Origin: an uncultured Lachnospiraceae bacterium | GTDB taxonomy: Bacteria; Bacillota; Clostridia; Lachnospirales; Lachnospiraceae | Assembly (NCBI GenBank): GCA_910586705.1 | Contig: CAJUJK010000012.1 | Coordinates: forward strand, 1 to 64,000 | DNA: 64,000 nucleotides | Reading direction: 5' to 3' | Part shown: one piece after another, positions 1 through 8,193 of the stretch | How the letters are laid out: every line of letters begins with the position of its first letter | Numbering within the stretch: the stretch's first letter is position 1 | Notes under the pieces: model-generated | Databases searched by the model: none | What the model saw: the letters and a program-made list of their open reading frames with translations, nothing else | What the model was told of the DNA's origin: nothing | Made by a program: the position numbers and the translations under genes

Positions 1-327
1 ATTTAATCTGCGGTAAAGCTGCAGTAGATGGGTACTTTATTTCGCCGCGGTACAGTATACTGGAGATACTGTCATGTAAAGGACATTACGAAGATTAAAG
101 AATGGGAAGTTGTCAAATCCCCGGCAGATCATGTTACCATCTGCCGGGGATGCCTGTATGCCCGATAAAAGCTGGCATTTCGGGAAGCTTACCGTACCCC
201 TTTTTGATTTTGTTGTGTACCCCATTTTTACCCCGTTTTCTTGGAAGAGGTTGGAAAAAATTGCCTTATTTTGAAAAATAGCATGCGTCACAGAAAAACC
301 GAAAACCCCGTGTTTCCCCGCATTCCA
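1..327. other. Non-coding stretch at window start
   Basis: No convincing gene was found. The only open frame of note (minus strand, 84 codons) has no good ribosome binding site and an uneven composition. The stretch holds one strong hairpin at 118-150 and otherwise looks like the 3' flank of the minus-strand metA gene. Confidence 0.5.
118..150. terminator. Strong hairpin downstream of metA
   Basis: A perfect 12-bp stem (TCCCCGGCAGAT and its complement) closes a 9-nt loop. No run of T follows on either strand, so it may be a transcript-end structure or attenuator rather than a standard intrinsic terminator. It lies about 180 bp beyond the stop of metA. Confidence 0.4.
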
Positions 328-1242
328 TCAGATCTCCCGCACATCATACGGCGTGGTCTGATACACGTAGTAATTGAGCCAGTTTGAAAAGAGAAGCTGT
401 CCCGCGGAACGCCAGTTGACGACCGGCTCCTTCGAGGGATCATCCCCCGGAAAGTAGTTGACCGGGACTTTGGGATTCATGCCTTTTTCCATATCGCGTG
501 CGTATTCCAGTGCCAGCGTGTCGGCGTCGTATTCCAGATGGCAGGTAATGAAGAAATGTCTGCTGTCCTCGGTCTTGGCAATTGCCATGCCGGCTTCGTC
601 CGAGACCGCCATCAGTTCCAGATCGGGCACGGAGGCGATCTGCGCCGGATCGATCGTCATGGCGCGGGACTGCGGCGCGTGGAAAATATCGTCAAATCCG
701 CGGAAAAGCGGCGATTTTCGTTTTAAAATTTTGTGCGCGTACACGCCGGACAGCTTTTCGTCCAGATCTTCCCGGTCCAGACCGTAAAAATAGTACAGCG
801 CGGCGTATGCGCCCCAGCAAAGGTGGAGCGTACAGTGCACATGCGTGCGTCCCCACTCCATAATGGTACAGATCTCGTCCCAGTAGGCGACTTTTTCAAA
901 ACGCACATGGTCGAGAGGCGCGCCTGTGATAATCATGCCGTCGAATTTGCGGTTTTTGATCTGGTCAAAAGTCGTATAAAAAGATTCCATGTGGCTGGAA
1001 TCCGCATGGAGCGGCTTGTAGCTCGCAGTCTGCAGAAACTCCACATTCACCTGCAGCGGTGTGTTGGAAAGCTTTCTGAGAAGCTGCGTTTCGGTCACTT
1101 CTTTTGTGGGCATCAGATTTAATATGAGTACGTCAAGGGGGCGAATATCCTGATGCATCGCCCGATACTCAGTCATGACAAATATGTTTTCTTTTTCCAG
1201 AATGCTGGTTGCCGGCAGTAAGTCAGCTACTTTGATGGGCAT
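328..1242 (-). CDS. metA: Homoserine O-acyltransferase (MetA family)
   Basis: This enzyme activates the hydroxyl of homoserine with an acyl-CoA in methionine synthesis. From the ATG at 1242 the protein has 304 residues, and its numbering falls in register with E. coli MetA: nucleophile Cys142 (in HLCWG), His235 and Glu237 (CHLEYD). A GTG three codons upstream is also open, but only 3 nt separate it from the AGG-type ribosome binding site. Position 111, which in this family separates succinyl-CoA users (Gly) from acetyl-CoA users (Glu), is Asp here (GAPLD). I infer an acetyltransferase; this is not shown. The gene is monocistronic, with its own promoter upstream. No S-box (SAM) or T-box leader was seen. 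Confidence 0.93.
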   Translation of the reverse strand: MPIKVADLLPATSILEKENIFVMTEYRAMHQDIRPLDVLILNLMPTKEVTETQLLRKLSNTPLQVNVEFLQTASYKPLHADSSHMESFYTTFDQIKNRKFDGMIITGAPLDHVRFEKVAYWDEICTIMEWGRTHVHCTLHLCWGAYAALYYFYGLDREDLDEKLSGVYAHKILKRKSPLFRGFDDIFHAPQSRAMTIDPAQIASVPDLELMAVSDEAGMAIAKTEDSRHFFITCHLEYDADTLALEYARDMEKGMNPKVPVNYFPGDDPSKEPVVNWRSAGQLLFSNWLNYYVYQTTPYDVREI

Positions 1243-1281
1243 GGGAATCACTACCTTTCTCTTGAGTTAAATTTGGAGCAT

Positions 1282-1320
1282 ATTATATATTATGCAAGAT
1301 TAAATGATACCATGTATCAT
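1282..1320 (-). promoter_or_regulatory. metA promoter with palindromic operator candidate
   Basis: On the minus strand a perfect TATAAT lies at 1282-1287. A palindrome, ATGATAC-CAT-GTATCAT (1304-1320), covers the place of the -35 box, which is itself weak. A regulator bound there would overlap RNA polymerase. No regulator is assigned. Confidence 0.4.
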
Positions 1321-1430
1321 AGCACAAACATGAAAAGCGTGCAAGGCGGCGTATGATGTCTACGGATATATTTGACAAAGATTTGATTAAGATTCCCTTA
1401 AAAATTTCTGTTAGAAAAACAATACAGAGA

Positions 1431-1459
1431 TTGACCCCTCTATTGGAAGATGGTATAGT
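1431..1459 (+). promoter_or_regulatory. Sigma-A promoter of secreted protein gene
   Basis: TTGACC (1431-1436), a 17-bp spacer and TATAGT (1454-1459). The predicted start near 1466 gives a leader of about 100 nt before the ATG at 1569. Confidence 0.6.
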
Positions 1460-1467
1460 GGAGAAGG

Positions 1468-1529
1468 AAGTGTGGGGGTAAAATGCTTATATGCAGAAAA
1501 TACTTCTCTCTGCCAAGACATCCACACTT
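1468..1529 (+). other. Structured 5' leader
   Basis: An 8-bp inverted repeat, AAGTGTGG (1468-1475) with CCACACTT (1522-1529), encloses a smaller stem, GCAGA (1493-1497) with TCTGC (1509-1513). The structure would form at the extreme 5' end of the transcript predicted from the upstream promoter. It matches no riboswitch class I know, and may simply stabilise the mRNA. Confidence 0.4.
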
Positions 1530-1568
1530 AATGACTGAAATGTTTTGACAAAAAGGAGGACTACTAAA

Positions 1569-2141
1569 ATGAAAAAATTAATTGCATTGACACTTGCGGG
1601 CGCTATGATTTTCTCCGTACCTGCTCTGGCACACGAACCCGTTGGATGCCCCGGCGCTCCTGTAGCAGTTTATCTGGAGTCGGATTCCGATATCGGCGAG
1701 CCCGCTGAGACGGTTCGTGCCATCGCTGAGGATAAGACGATCGGCGAGCATATGAACAACGCGGTTGTGGATCATTGGGCTATGAATCCCGAGGACGTTC
1801 AGGATCTGGCGATCGGCAAAGGCGCGGTACTCGACGGTGTGGAGGCTCCCGGTCTCACATTTGATCTGGTTAAGCCTGAGCTGAAGAGAGTTTACGCTGC
1901 AAAGGAACTGGCTCAGGGTAAGGGTTCCCTGCTCGCTGTTGCAAACGTGCATACGCACGCAGGTTATGGCACGGCACAGATCACTTTCTACGCACCCGGC
2001 GTAAAGGCTGGACAGGCGATCACCGTTTATCAGCGTGTTACCGACGAAGAGTGGGTTGCAGTTCCCACCGTTGTGGCTGATGATCATGTAACCGTAGACA
2101 TTACCGCAAACACCCATCTTGCATTTATCGAGGCAAAATAA
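1569..2141 (+). CDS. Small secreted protein of unknown function
   Basis: The predicted protein has 190 residues. The start was chosen at the ATG preceded by AAAAGGAGG with 8-nt spacing. The N-terminus is a clear signal peptide (MKKLIALTLAGAMIFSVPALA) with likely cleavage after ALA, before HEPVG. There is no lipobox, cell-wall sorting motif or other membrane segment, so the mature protein of about 169 residues should be released. The C-terminal half (VHTHAGYGTAQITFYAPG and following) looks like a beta-sandwich, but I recognise no family. The gene has its own promoter, a structured leader and its own terminator, the layout of a strongly expressed single gene. Confidence 0.8.
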   Translation: MKKLIALTLAGAMIFSVPALAHEPVGCPGAPVAVYLESDSDIGEPAETVRAIAEDKTIGEHMNNAVVDHWAMNPEDVQDLAIGKGAVLDGVEAPGLTFDLVKPELKRVYAAKELAQGKGSLLAVANVHTHAGYGTAQITFYAPGVKAGQAITVYQRVTDEEWVAVPTVVADDHVTVDITANTHLAFIEAK

Positions 2142-2169
2142 GAGCGATAAAAATTGATTTAAGTGTGGA

Positions 2170-2201
2170 GAAAACGCATCGTCATCCGGCGGTGCGTTTT
2201 C
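2170..2201 (+). terminator. Intrinsic terminator
   Basis: The arms GAAAACGCATCG and CGGTGCGTTTTC enclose a short loop, and the 3' arm ends in TTTT. It lies 30 bp beyond the stop of the secreted protein gene. Confidence 0.7.
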
Positions 2202-2225
2202 ATTGTCTGTCCGGCAGAAAAATAT

Positions 2226-2254
2226 TTGCATATTTTTTTATTTTACCTTATAAT
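2226..2254 (+). promoter_or_regulatory. Sigma-A promoter
   Basis: TTGCAT (2226-2231), 17 bp, then a perfect TATAAT (2249-2254), placed to transcribe the gene at 2297. Confidence 0.6.
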
Positions 2255-2296
2255 TTATATGTATTAACGCTTCAACACAGGGGGAACGGGTGAATT

Positions 2297-2587
2297 ATGG
2301 AGACAGCGTATCAGAAGGTCAAGGTGCACAACGAGCTGGAGTGGTGTCAGGTAAAGGATATGGCGACCAAGGAGAAGATAGAAAAGGTTTTGTTAAAACA
2401 CAGGGTATCCTATTTTGTAAAATGGGAGAAACCGAAGTTTTTTTCAAACGATACTTTCGGCTCCTGCGTGTTCTGCGTGAACCAGCTGCAGAAGGAGAGC
2501 GCGGACGACGCGATTCAAGAACTTGCGGAGGAAGTGCGGGATAAGATCCGTTTCATAAACCGCAAGGTAGATAAGACGTTTTACTAA
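2297..2587 (+). CDS. Small protein of unknown function
   Basis: The protein has 96 residues, is soluble, and is rich in Lys and Glu. It begins METAYQKVKVHNELEWCQVK and has two Cys residues in the middle (GSCVFCVNQ, a CxxC). An overlapping frame starting at 2290 encodes a low-complexity Gly/Arg sequence and is rejected. This frame is preferred for its composition, and because its promoter, a G-rich ribosome binding site and a terminator bracket it exactly. I do not recognise the family. The CxxC could bind metal or act in redox chemistry, which is inference only. Confidence 0.7.
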   Translation: METAYQKVKVHNELEWCQVKDMATKEKIEKVLLKHRVSYFVKWEKPKFFSNDTFGSCVFCVNQLQKESADDAIQELAEEVRDKIRFINRKVDKTFY

Positions 2588-2609
2588 AATGGGTGTGGTT
2601 TCATAAAAT

Positions 2610-2645
2610 AAAGCCCGGGTGCGCGCATGTGAGCACCCGGGCTTT
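2610..2645. terminator. Bidirectional intrinsic terminator
   Basis: A perfect 13-bp stem (AAAGCCCGGGTGC and complement) with a 10-nt loop. T-rich sequence follows on the plus strand and an AT-rich tail on the minus strand. It separates two convergent genes. Confidence 0.85.
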
Positions 2646-2654
2646 TTGTCGCTG

Positions 2655-5600
2655 TCAGGAGCGGGCTTCCCCTCTGGAAACGCCGCTGTCCGGCGGGGAT
2701 TTCTTCAGGTTCTTCTGGGCGGTGGAGAGCATCAGCTTGATGCGGTTGAGCTGGTTGACCTCGCTGGCGCCGGGATCATAGTCGATCGCCACGATGTTGG
2801 AGCTGGGGAACCGCTTGCGAAGCTCCTTGATCACGCCCTTGCCGACCACATGGTTCGGCAGACAGCCGAAGGGCTGCGTGCAGACGATATTGTTTACGCC
2901 GCTGTGGATCAGCTCCACCATCTCCCCGGTGAGGAACCACCCTTCGCCGGTCTGGTTGCCGATATCGACGATCGGTTTCGCGTAGTCCACCAGCGTGTAG
3001 ATGCTGACGGGCGGTGTAAAGTGTCTGCTGTTTGCAAATTCCTTCGCCGCCTGCGCGCGCAGTTTTTCAAGCGCCCGGATACCGAAGCGGGAGATCAGCG
3101 CCGCCTTTTTCGAGGTGCCGAGGAAATCCGCCTTGTAAATCTGGTTGTAGAAACAGTAGAGCATGAAATCCAGCAGGTCGGGCACGACTGCCTCCGCGCC
3201 TTCCGCTTCCAGAAGCTCTACCAGATGGTTGTTGGCGGCAGGCGCGAATTTGACCAGAATTTCACCGACGATGCCGACGCGGGGTTTGCGCAGATCTTCA
3301 TCAATGGGAATCCGGTCAAAATCCCGTACAATCTGACGGCACATTTTCTGGAAGGTAAGATAGTTCATGGATTTCCCGGACACAAAATCCCGGCATTTCT
3401 TTACCCATTCGGTATGCAGGGCGTCCACGGAGCCCGGCTCCTTTTCATAGGGGCGCATACGGTAAACGCAGCGCATAAAGATGTCGCCGAACAGCGCGCC
3501 GTAGGCGGCACGCATGAAGAGGCTGGCATTCAAGTGGAACCCGGGGTTACTCTCGATGCCGGCAAGGTTCAGCGAAATCACGGGAATCTGCGGCATACCT
3601 GCCTTTTCCAGTGCGCGTCTGATAAAGCCCACATAGTTCGTGGCACGGCAGCCGCCGCCGGTCTGGCTCATAATGACAGCCACTTTATTCAGGTCATATT
3701 TCCCGGAAAGCAGGGCGTCCATAATCTGTCCCACCACGATCAGAGAAGGATAACACGCGTCATTATTTACATATTTCAAGCCCATATCCACAGCCTGCCT
3801 CGTGTCGTTGCCGAGCACTTCAAAGTGATAGCCGCAGGCATTGAAGGCAGCCTCTATGATTTCAAAATGGATGGGTGACATCTGGGGGCAGAGAATGGTG
3901 TAATCTTTTCTCATTTCCTCCGTAAAAGGCACTTTTGTGATGGCGCTGGAACGTATCGTGCGCTTCTCACCTTTCTGTTCCCGCACCTGAATCGCGGAGA
4001 GCAGGGAACGGATGCGGATTCTCGCCGCGCCCAGATTGTTCACCTCGTCGATCTTTAAGCAGGTATAAATCTTGTCGGAGCCGGACAGGATATCATTAAC
4101 CTGATCCGTGGTCACAGCGTCAAGGCCGCAGCCGAAAGAATTTAATTGAATCAGATCAAGATCGTCCCGTGTCTTTACATAGCTCGCTGCTGCGTACAGT
4201 CTGGAATGGTACATCCACTGGTCGGAAACGATCAGCGGTCTCTCGGGCGCTGCCAGATGGGAGACAGAGTCTTCCGTGAGCACCGCGATGTCGTAGGAGG
4301 TGATCAGCTCGGGAATGCCGTGGTTGATCTCCGGGTCAACGTGGTACGGACGTCCCGCCAGCACGATGCCGCGCTTGTGGTTTGCCTCCAGATAGCGGAG
4401 CACTTCCTCGCCCTTATCGCGCATGTCCTGTCTCGCCGCGGCAAGCTCCGTCCACGCCGCCTCGGCAGCGTCCATAACGGCTGTTATCGGAAGCTCCCGG
4501 AACTCCCTCGTCAGCGCCTCTGTCACGGTCTGCAGGCTCTTGAAGGACATAAAGGGATTGCGGAAAACTACCTCGCCGCGCCCGATTTCCTCCACGTTAT
4601 TTTTGATGTTTTCGGAGTAGGAGGTGACGATGGGGCAGTTGTAGTGGTTGTTGGCGTCGTGAAACTCGTCCCGCTCGTAAAAGAGGGCGGGATAGAAGAT
4701 AAAGTCCACGTTCTGCCTGATGAGCCACGTCACATGCCCGTGCGCCAGCTTTGCCGGATAGCATTCGGACTCGCTGGGGATGGATTCGATACCAAGCTCA
4801 TAGATTTTTCGGTTGGAGACGGGGGAGAGTACCACCCGGAAGCCCAGCTTCGTAAAGAAGGTGAACCAGAAAGGGTAATTCTCGTACATGTTTAATACGC
4901 GCGGAATGCCCACGGTGCCCCGTTTCGCCTCGTTTGCCGGCAGCGGCTCGTAGGAGAAGTACCGCTTCAGCTTATAGTCAAAGAGATTGGGCGCCCCGTT
5001 TTCCTTTTTCGCCCGTCCCAGACCTCTCTCGCAGCGGTTGCCGGAGATATACTGACGGCCACCCGTAAATTTGTTGATGGTGAGGCGGCAGTTGTTTGTG
5101 CAGCCCTTGCATTTCGCCATGCTGGTCTCAAACTGCAGATTGGTGATCTGGTCCAGATTCAGCATGGAAGTCTGATAGCCGTCTTCATAGTGCGCCCTCG
5201 CAATTAACGCCGCGCCAAAAGCCCCCATGATACCGGCGATATCCGGGCGGATCGCCTCGCAGTCCGCGATTTTTTCAAAACTGCGAAGGACCGCGTCATT
5301 GTAGAACGTGCCGCCCTGCACGACGATATTTCTGCCCAGCTCCGAAGCGTCGGAGACTTTGATCACCTTAAAGAGCGCGTTCTTGATGACGGAGTATGCC
5401 AGTCCCGCGGAGATATCGGAGACGGACGCCCCCTCCTTCTGCGCCTGTTTTACTTTGGAATTCATAAACACCGTACAGCGGGTGCCGAGGTCAATGGGAT
5501 GTTCCGCAAAGAGGGCGGTTCTGGCAAAGTCCTCCACGCCATAGTTCAAGGACTTGGCAAAGGTCTCTATAAAGGAGCCGCAGCCGGAGGAGCACGCCTC

Positions 5601-6929
5601 GTTGAGCTGCACGCTGTCCACGGTATGGTTTTTGATTTTGATACATTTCATGTCCTGCCCGCCGATATCGAGGATGCAGTCCACCTCCGGGTCGAAGAAA
5701 GCGGCGGCATTGTAGTGCGCCACGGTCTCCACCTCGCCGTCGTCTAAGAGAAAGGCGGCTTTCATCAATGCTTCGCCGTAGCCGGTGGAGCAGGAGCGGG
5801 CAATTTTCACCCCCGCCGGGAGCAGTTTATAGATCTCCTTGAGGGAGCGGATTGCCGTTTTTAAGGGGCTGCCGTCGTTGCTGCTGTAGAAAGAGTAGAG
5901 CAGGGAGCCGTCGTCGCCCACGAGGGCAACCTTTGTGGTGGTGGAGCCGGCGTCGATGCCCAAAAAGCAGTTGCCCCGGTAGGAGGCGAGGTCGCCGGTC
6001 GCCACATGATGGGCGCCATGGCGGTCGCGGAACGCGTCGTAGTCCGCCTGCGTGGCAAAGAGCGGCTCCATGCGCTCCACCTCAAATTCCATTTTGATAT
6101 CGGTGGACAGCTTTGCCGTCAGCTCTTCCATGGTATAGAAAGCCTCCTCCTTCGCGTTCAAGGCGGAGCCGATGGCGGCGAAGAGGTGGGAATTTTCCGT
6201 GTCTATGATATGGGCGTCATCCAGCTTCAGCGTGCGGATGAACGACTGTTTTAACTCTGACAGAAAGTGCAGCGGACCGCCGAGAAAAGCCACATGCCCG
6301 CGGATCGGCTTGCCGCACGCAAGACCGCTGATGGTCTGGTTGACAACCGCCTGAAAGATGGAGGCGGAAAGATCTTCCTTCGTGGCGCCCTCATTGATGA
6401 GGGGCTGTATATCGGATTTGGCGAACACGCCGCAGCGCGCCGCTATGGTGTACAGAGAGTGGTAATTTTTTGCGTATTCGTTCAGTCCCGCAGCATCTGT
6501 CTGAAGGAGGGAGGCCATCTGGTCGATGAAAGAGCCGGTGCCGCCGGCACAGATGCCATTCATGCGCTGTTCCACATTGCCTCCCTCGAAATAGATGATT
6601 TTGGCGTCCTCGCCGCCAAGCTCGATGGCCACGTCCGTGACAGGCGCAAAGGTCTGTAGGGAAGTGGATACGGCGATCACCTCCTGCACAAAGGGGATCT
6701 GCAGGTGGTTGGCGAGGGTAAGCCCGCCGGAGCCTGTGATGATGGGATGCACCGTGAGGTTTCCAAGCTGCTCAAAAGCAAGGGATAGAAGAGACGCAAG
6801 GGTCTCCCTGATATTTGCAAAATGTCTTTTGTAGTCGGAAAAGAGTATCTGATGCCTTTCGTCCAGTATGGCAATCTTGACGGTCGTTGACCCGATGTCA
6901 ATGCCGAGCGTATATTGCATGTCACTCAC
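2655..6929 (-). CDS. Acyl-CoA dehydratase activase, double ASKHA plus HgdB-like fusion
   Basis: The protein has 1,424 residues and starts at GTG, 10 nt after GGAG. It carries two ATPase domains of the BcrAD/BadFG/HgdC type: one begins at residue 8 (LGIDIGSTTVK) and a second near 322 (LGIDAGSTTTK). Each has the paired Cys signatures that hold a bridging [4Fe-4S] cluster in this family (CAGGTGSF and ARCGVF; SSGCGSF and TRCTVF). After about residue 590 come a Cys-rich segment (CKGCTNNC), a DUF2229-type region and a C-terminal part like the 2-hydroxyglutaryl-CoA dehydratase D component. Canonical activators drive one electron into radical dehydratases using ATP. The substrate of these giant fusions is not established, and no separate dehydratase subunit is nearby. 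The gene is monocistronic. Confidence 0.88.
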   Translation of the reverse strand: MSDMQYTLGIDIGSTTVKIAILDERHQILFSDYKRHFANIRETLASLLSLAFEQLGNLTVHPIITGSGGLTLANHLQIPFVQEVIAVSTSLQTFAPVTDVAIELGGEDAKIIYFEGGNVEQRMNGICAGGTGSFIDQMASLLQTDAAGLNEYAKNYHSLYTIAARCGVFAKSDIQPLINEGATKEDLSASIFQAVVNQTISGLACGKPIRGHVAFLGGPLHFLSELKQSFIRTLKLDDAHIIDTENSHLFAAIGSALNAKEEAFYTMEELTAKLSTDIKMEFEVERMEPLFATQADYDAFRDRHGAHHVATGDLASYRGNCFLGIDAGSTTTKVALVGDDGSLLYSFYSSNDGSPLKTAIRSLKEIYKLLPAGVKIARSCSTGYGEALMKAAFLLDDGEVETVAHYNAAAFFDPEVDCILDIGGQDMKCIKIKNHTVDSVQLNEACSSGCGSFIETFAKSLNYGVEDFARTALFAEHPIDLGTRCTVFMNSKVKQAQKEGASVSDISAGLAYSVIKNALFKVIKVSDASELGRNIVVQGGTFYNDAVLRSFEKIADCEAIRPDIAGIMGAFGAALIARAHYEDGYQTSMLNLDQITNLQFETSMAKCKGCTNNCRLTINKFTGGRQYISGNRCERGLGRAKKENGAPNLFDYKLKRYFSYEPLPANEAKRGTVGIPRVLNMYENYPFWFTFFTKLGFRVVLSPVSNRKIYELGIESIPSESECYPAKLAHGHVTWLIRQNVDFIFYPALFYERDEFHDANNHYNCPIVTSYSENIKNNVEEIGRGEVVFRNPFMSFKSLQTVTEALTREFRELPITAVMDAAEAAWTELAAARQDMRDKGEEVLRYLEANHKRGIVLAGRPYHVDPEINHGIPELITSYDIAVLTEDSVSHLAAPERPLIVSDQWMYHSRLYAAASYVKTRDDLDLIQLNSFGCGLDAVTTDQVNDILSGSDKIYTCLKIDEVNNLGAARIRIRSLLSAIQVREQKGEKRTIRSSAITKVPFTEEMRKDYTILCPQMSPIHFEIIEAAFNACGYHFEVLGNDTRQAVDMGLKYVNNDACYPSLIVVGQIMDALLSGKYDLNKVAVIMSQTGGGCRATNYVGFIRRALEKAGMPQIPVISLNLAGIESNPGFHLNASLFMRAAYGALFGDIFMRCVYRMRPYEKEPGSVDALHTEWVKKCRDFVSGKSMNYLTFQKMCRQIVRDFDRIPIDEDLRKPRVGIVGEILVKFAPAANNHLVELLEAEGAEAVVPDLLDFMLYCFYNQIYKADFLGTSKKAALISRFGIRALEKLRAQAAKEFANSRHFTPPVSIYTLVDYAKPIVDIGNQTGEGWFLTGEMVELIHSGVNNIVCTQPFGCLPNHVVGKGVIKELRKRFPSSNIVAIDYDPGASEVNQLNRIKLMLSTAQKNLKKSPPDSGVSRGEARS

Positions 6930-7019
6930 TTTTCGTTCACTCCTTTATCCAAATAAAAAGGGATTCTGGTATTTGTTCCCTTTTTACCTATTAAAATGTG
7001 TTTTTTGGCATACGCTGTC

Positions 7020-7048
7020 ATTATACGACACAGTTTTCCAAAAAGCAA
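7020..7048 (-). promoter_or_regulatory. Promoter of the activase gene
   Basis: On the minus strand: TTGCTT (7043-7048), 17 bp, perfect TATAAT (7020-7025). Two copies of the palindromic hexamer CAATTG (7046-7051 and 7054-7059) lie at the upstream edge and could be an operator. Confidence 0.5.
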
Positions 7049-7190
7049 TTGTCCAATTGTTAGAAAAGAATGAAGTTTTCGGCAGACATTTATTAAATTT
7101 TTATGAGAGGACATTTTTTGGGGGCTGTGACATTTACTTTTAAAAAGAGGAATGCTATATTATTAATATATTTTTGAGGGAGAGTGAAAC

Positions 7191-8075
7191 ATGAGTCCTT
7201 TTGAACGAAAATTTGGAAAATACGCGATACGGAATCTTTCTTTTGTGCTGGTCATGTGCTATGCGGTCGGGTATCTTTTGCAGATGTTTGACAGAAGCGG
7301 TCTGCTGATCACCTATCTGACCCTGAACCCTTACGCGATTCTGCACGGGCAGATCTGGCGGCTTGTGACGTGGGTGCTGATTCCGCCGAGCAGCGGCGGG
7401 CTTTTCTTTACATTACTCATGTTATATTTTTATTGCTCCATCGGTACCTCGCTGGAGCGGACATGGGGCACGTACCGCTATAATGTCTATCTGTTTCAGG
7501 GGATGCTGTTTACCATTGTCGGGAGTTTCTTGCTGATGGGGTACTGCTATCTGTTTAAGCCGGAGATCCCGCTGCTTGGCACTGCCTTGACGATCAACAC
7601 GCCCGTAGAGTATTTCACTGTGATTGCGATGATGTTCAGCACCTACTACATCAATATGTCAATTTTCCTCGCGTATGCGGCGACATTCCCGGACGCGCAG
7701 GTGCTGCTCATGTTTATCATTCCGATCCGGGTGAAATGGCTGGGCGTTATATACGCAGTGATGCTGCTGTTCCAGTTCCTCGGTACGAACGTGTACGGCA
7801 AGTTCGCGATCGGTGCGTCTTTGCTGAATTTCGTAGTATTTTTCCTGACTTCGCGCAATATGATGCATCTGAATCCGAAACAGATCCACAGGCGGCAGGA
7901 GTTTAAGCGGGAAGTGCGGAGAAGTACGGGGATTACCAAGCACAAATGCGCGATCTGCGGCAGGACGGAGGTGGACAGCCCGCAGATGCAGTTCCGCTTC
8001 TGCTCCAAGTGCGACGGAAATTATGAATACTGCGAGGAACATCTGTATACCCACACGCATATCAAACGGCAGTAA
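7191..8075 (+). CDS. Rhomboid-like membrane protein with zinc-ribbon tail
   Basis: The protein has 294 residues; the ribosome binding site is GAGGGAGAG. Residues 15-220 hold about six hydrophobic segments with the general layout of rhomboid/derlin-like proteins (NPYAILHGQIWRLVTW is typical of loop 1). I cannot find the catalytic GxSG serine and paired His of active rhomboids, so it is probably a pseudoprotease. After a basic linker (RRQEFKREVRR) the cytoplasmic tail carries CAICG and CSKCDGNYEYC, followed by HLYTHTHIKR. This would make a small zinc ribbon. The promoter may be an extended -10 (TGCTATATT) at 7153-7161. The sigma-like gene follows after 118 bp. Confidence 0.7.
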   Translation: MSPFERKFGKYAIRNLSFVLVMCYAVGYLLQMFDRSGLLITYLTLNPYAILHGQIWRLVTWVLIPPSSGGLFFTLLMLYFYCSIGTSLERTWGTYRYNVYLFQGMLFTIVGSFLLMGYCYLFKPEIPLLGTALTINTPVEYFTVIAMMFSTYYINMSIFLAYAATFPDAQVLLMFIIPIRVKWLGVIYAVMLLFQFLGTNVYGKFAIGASLLNFVVFFLTSRNMMHLNPKQIHRRQEFKREVRRSTGITKHKCAICGRTEVDSPQMQFRFCSKCDGNYEYCEEHLYTHTHIKRQ

Positions 8076-8193
8076 TTTCGCGGTTTGCGGGGCGGGCACG
8101 GCTTTGAGGGAACCAGCTTCCGCGTCGGGGCAGACGGGTGGACGCGGCAAAATATAACAATTGTTATTGAATAAGACGAAAAGTGGAGGCGCA

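Noticed and set aside
37..291. An 84-codon minus-strand frame at the window start
   Set aside because: No ribosome binding site, it crosses the hairpin at 118-150, and it shows no family resemblance.
2290..2544. Alternative 84-codon frame at the small unknown gene
   Set aside because: Low-complexity Gly/Arg sequence. The frame from 2297 is longer at the 3' end and has more normal composition.
2619..3878. A 419-codon open frame opposite the activase gene
   Set aside because: It lies wholly antisense to a well-supported conserved protein and has no ribosome binding site or recognisable domain. It comes from the codon bias of the real gene.
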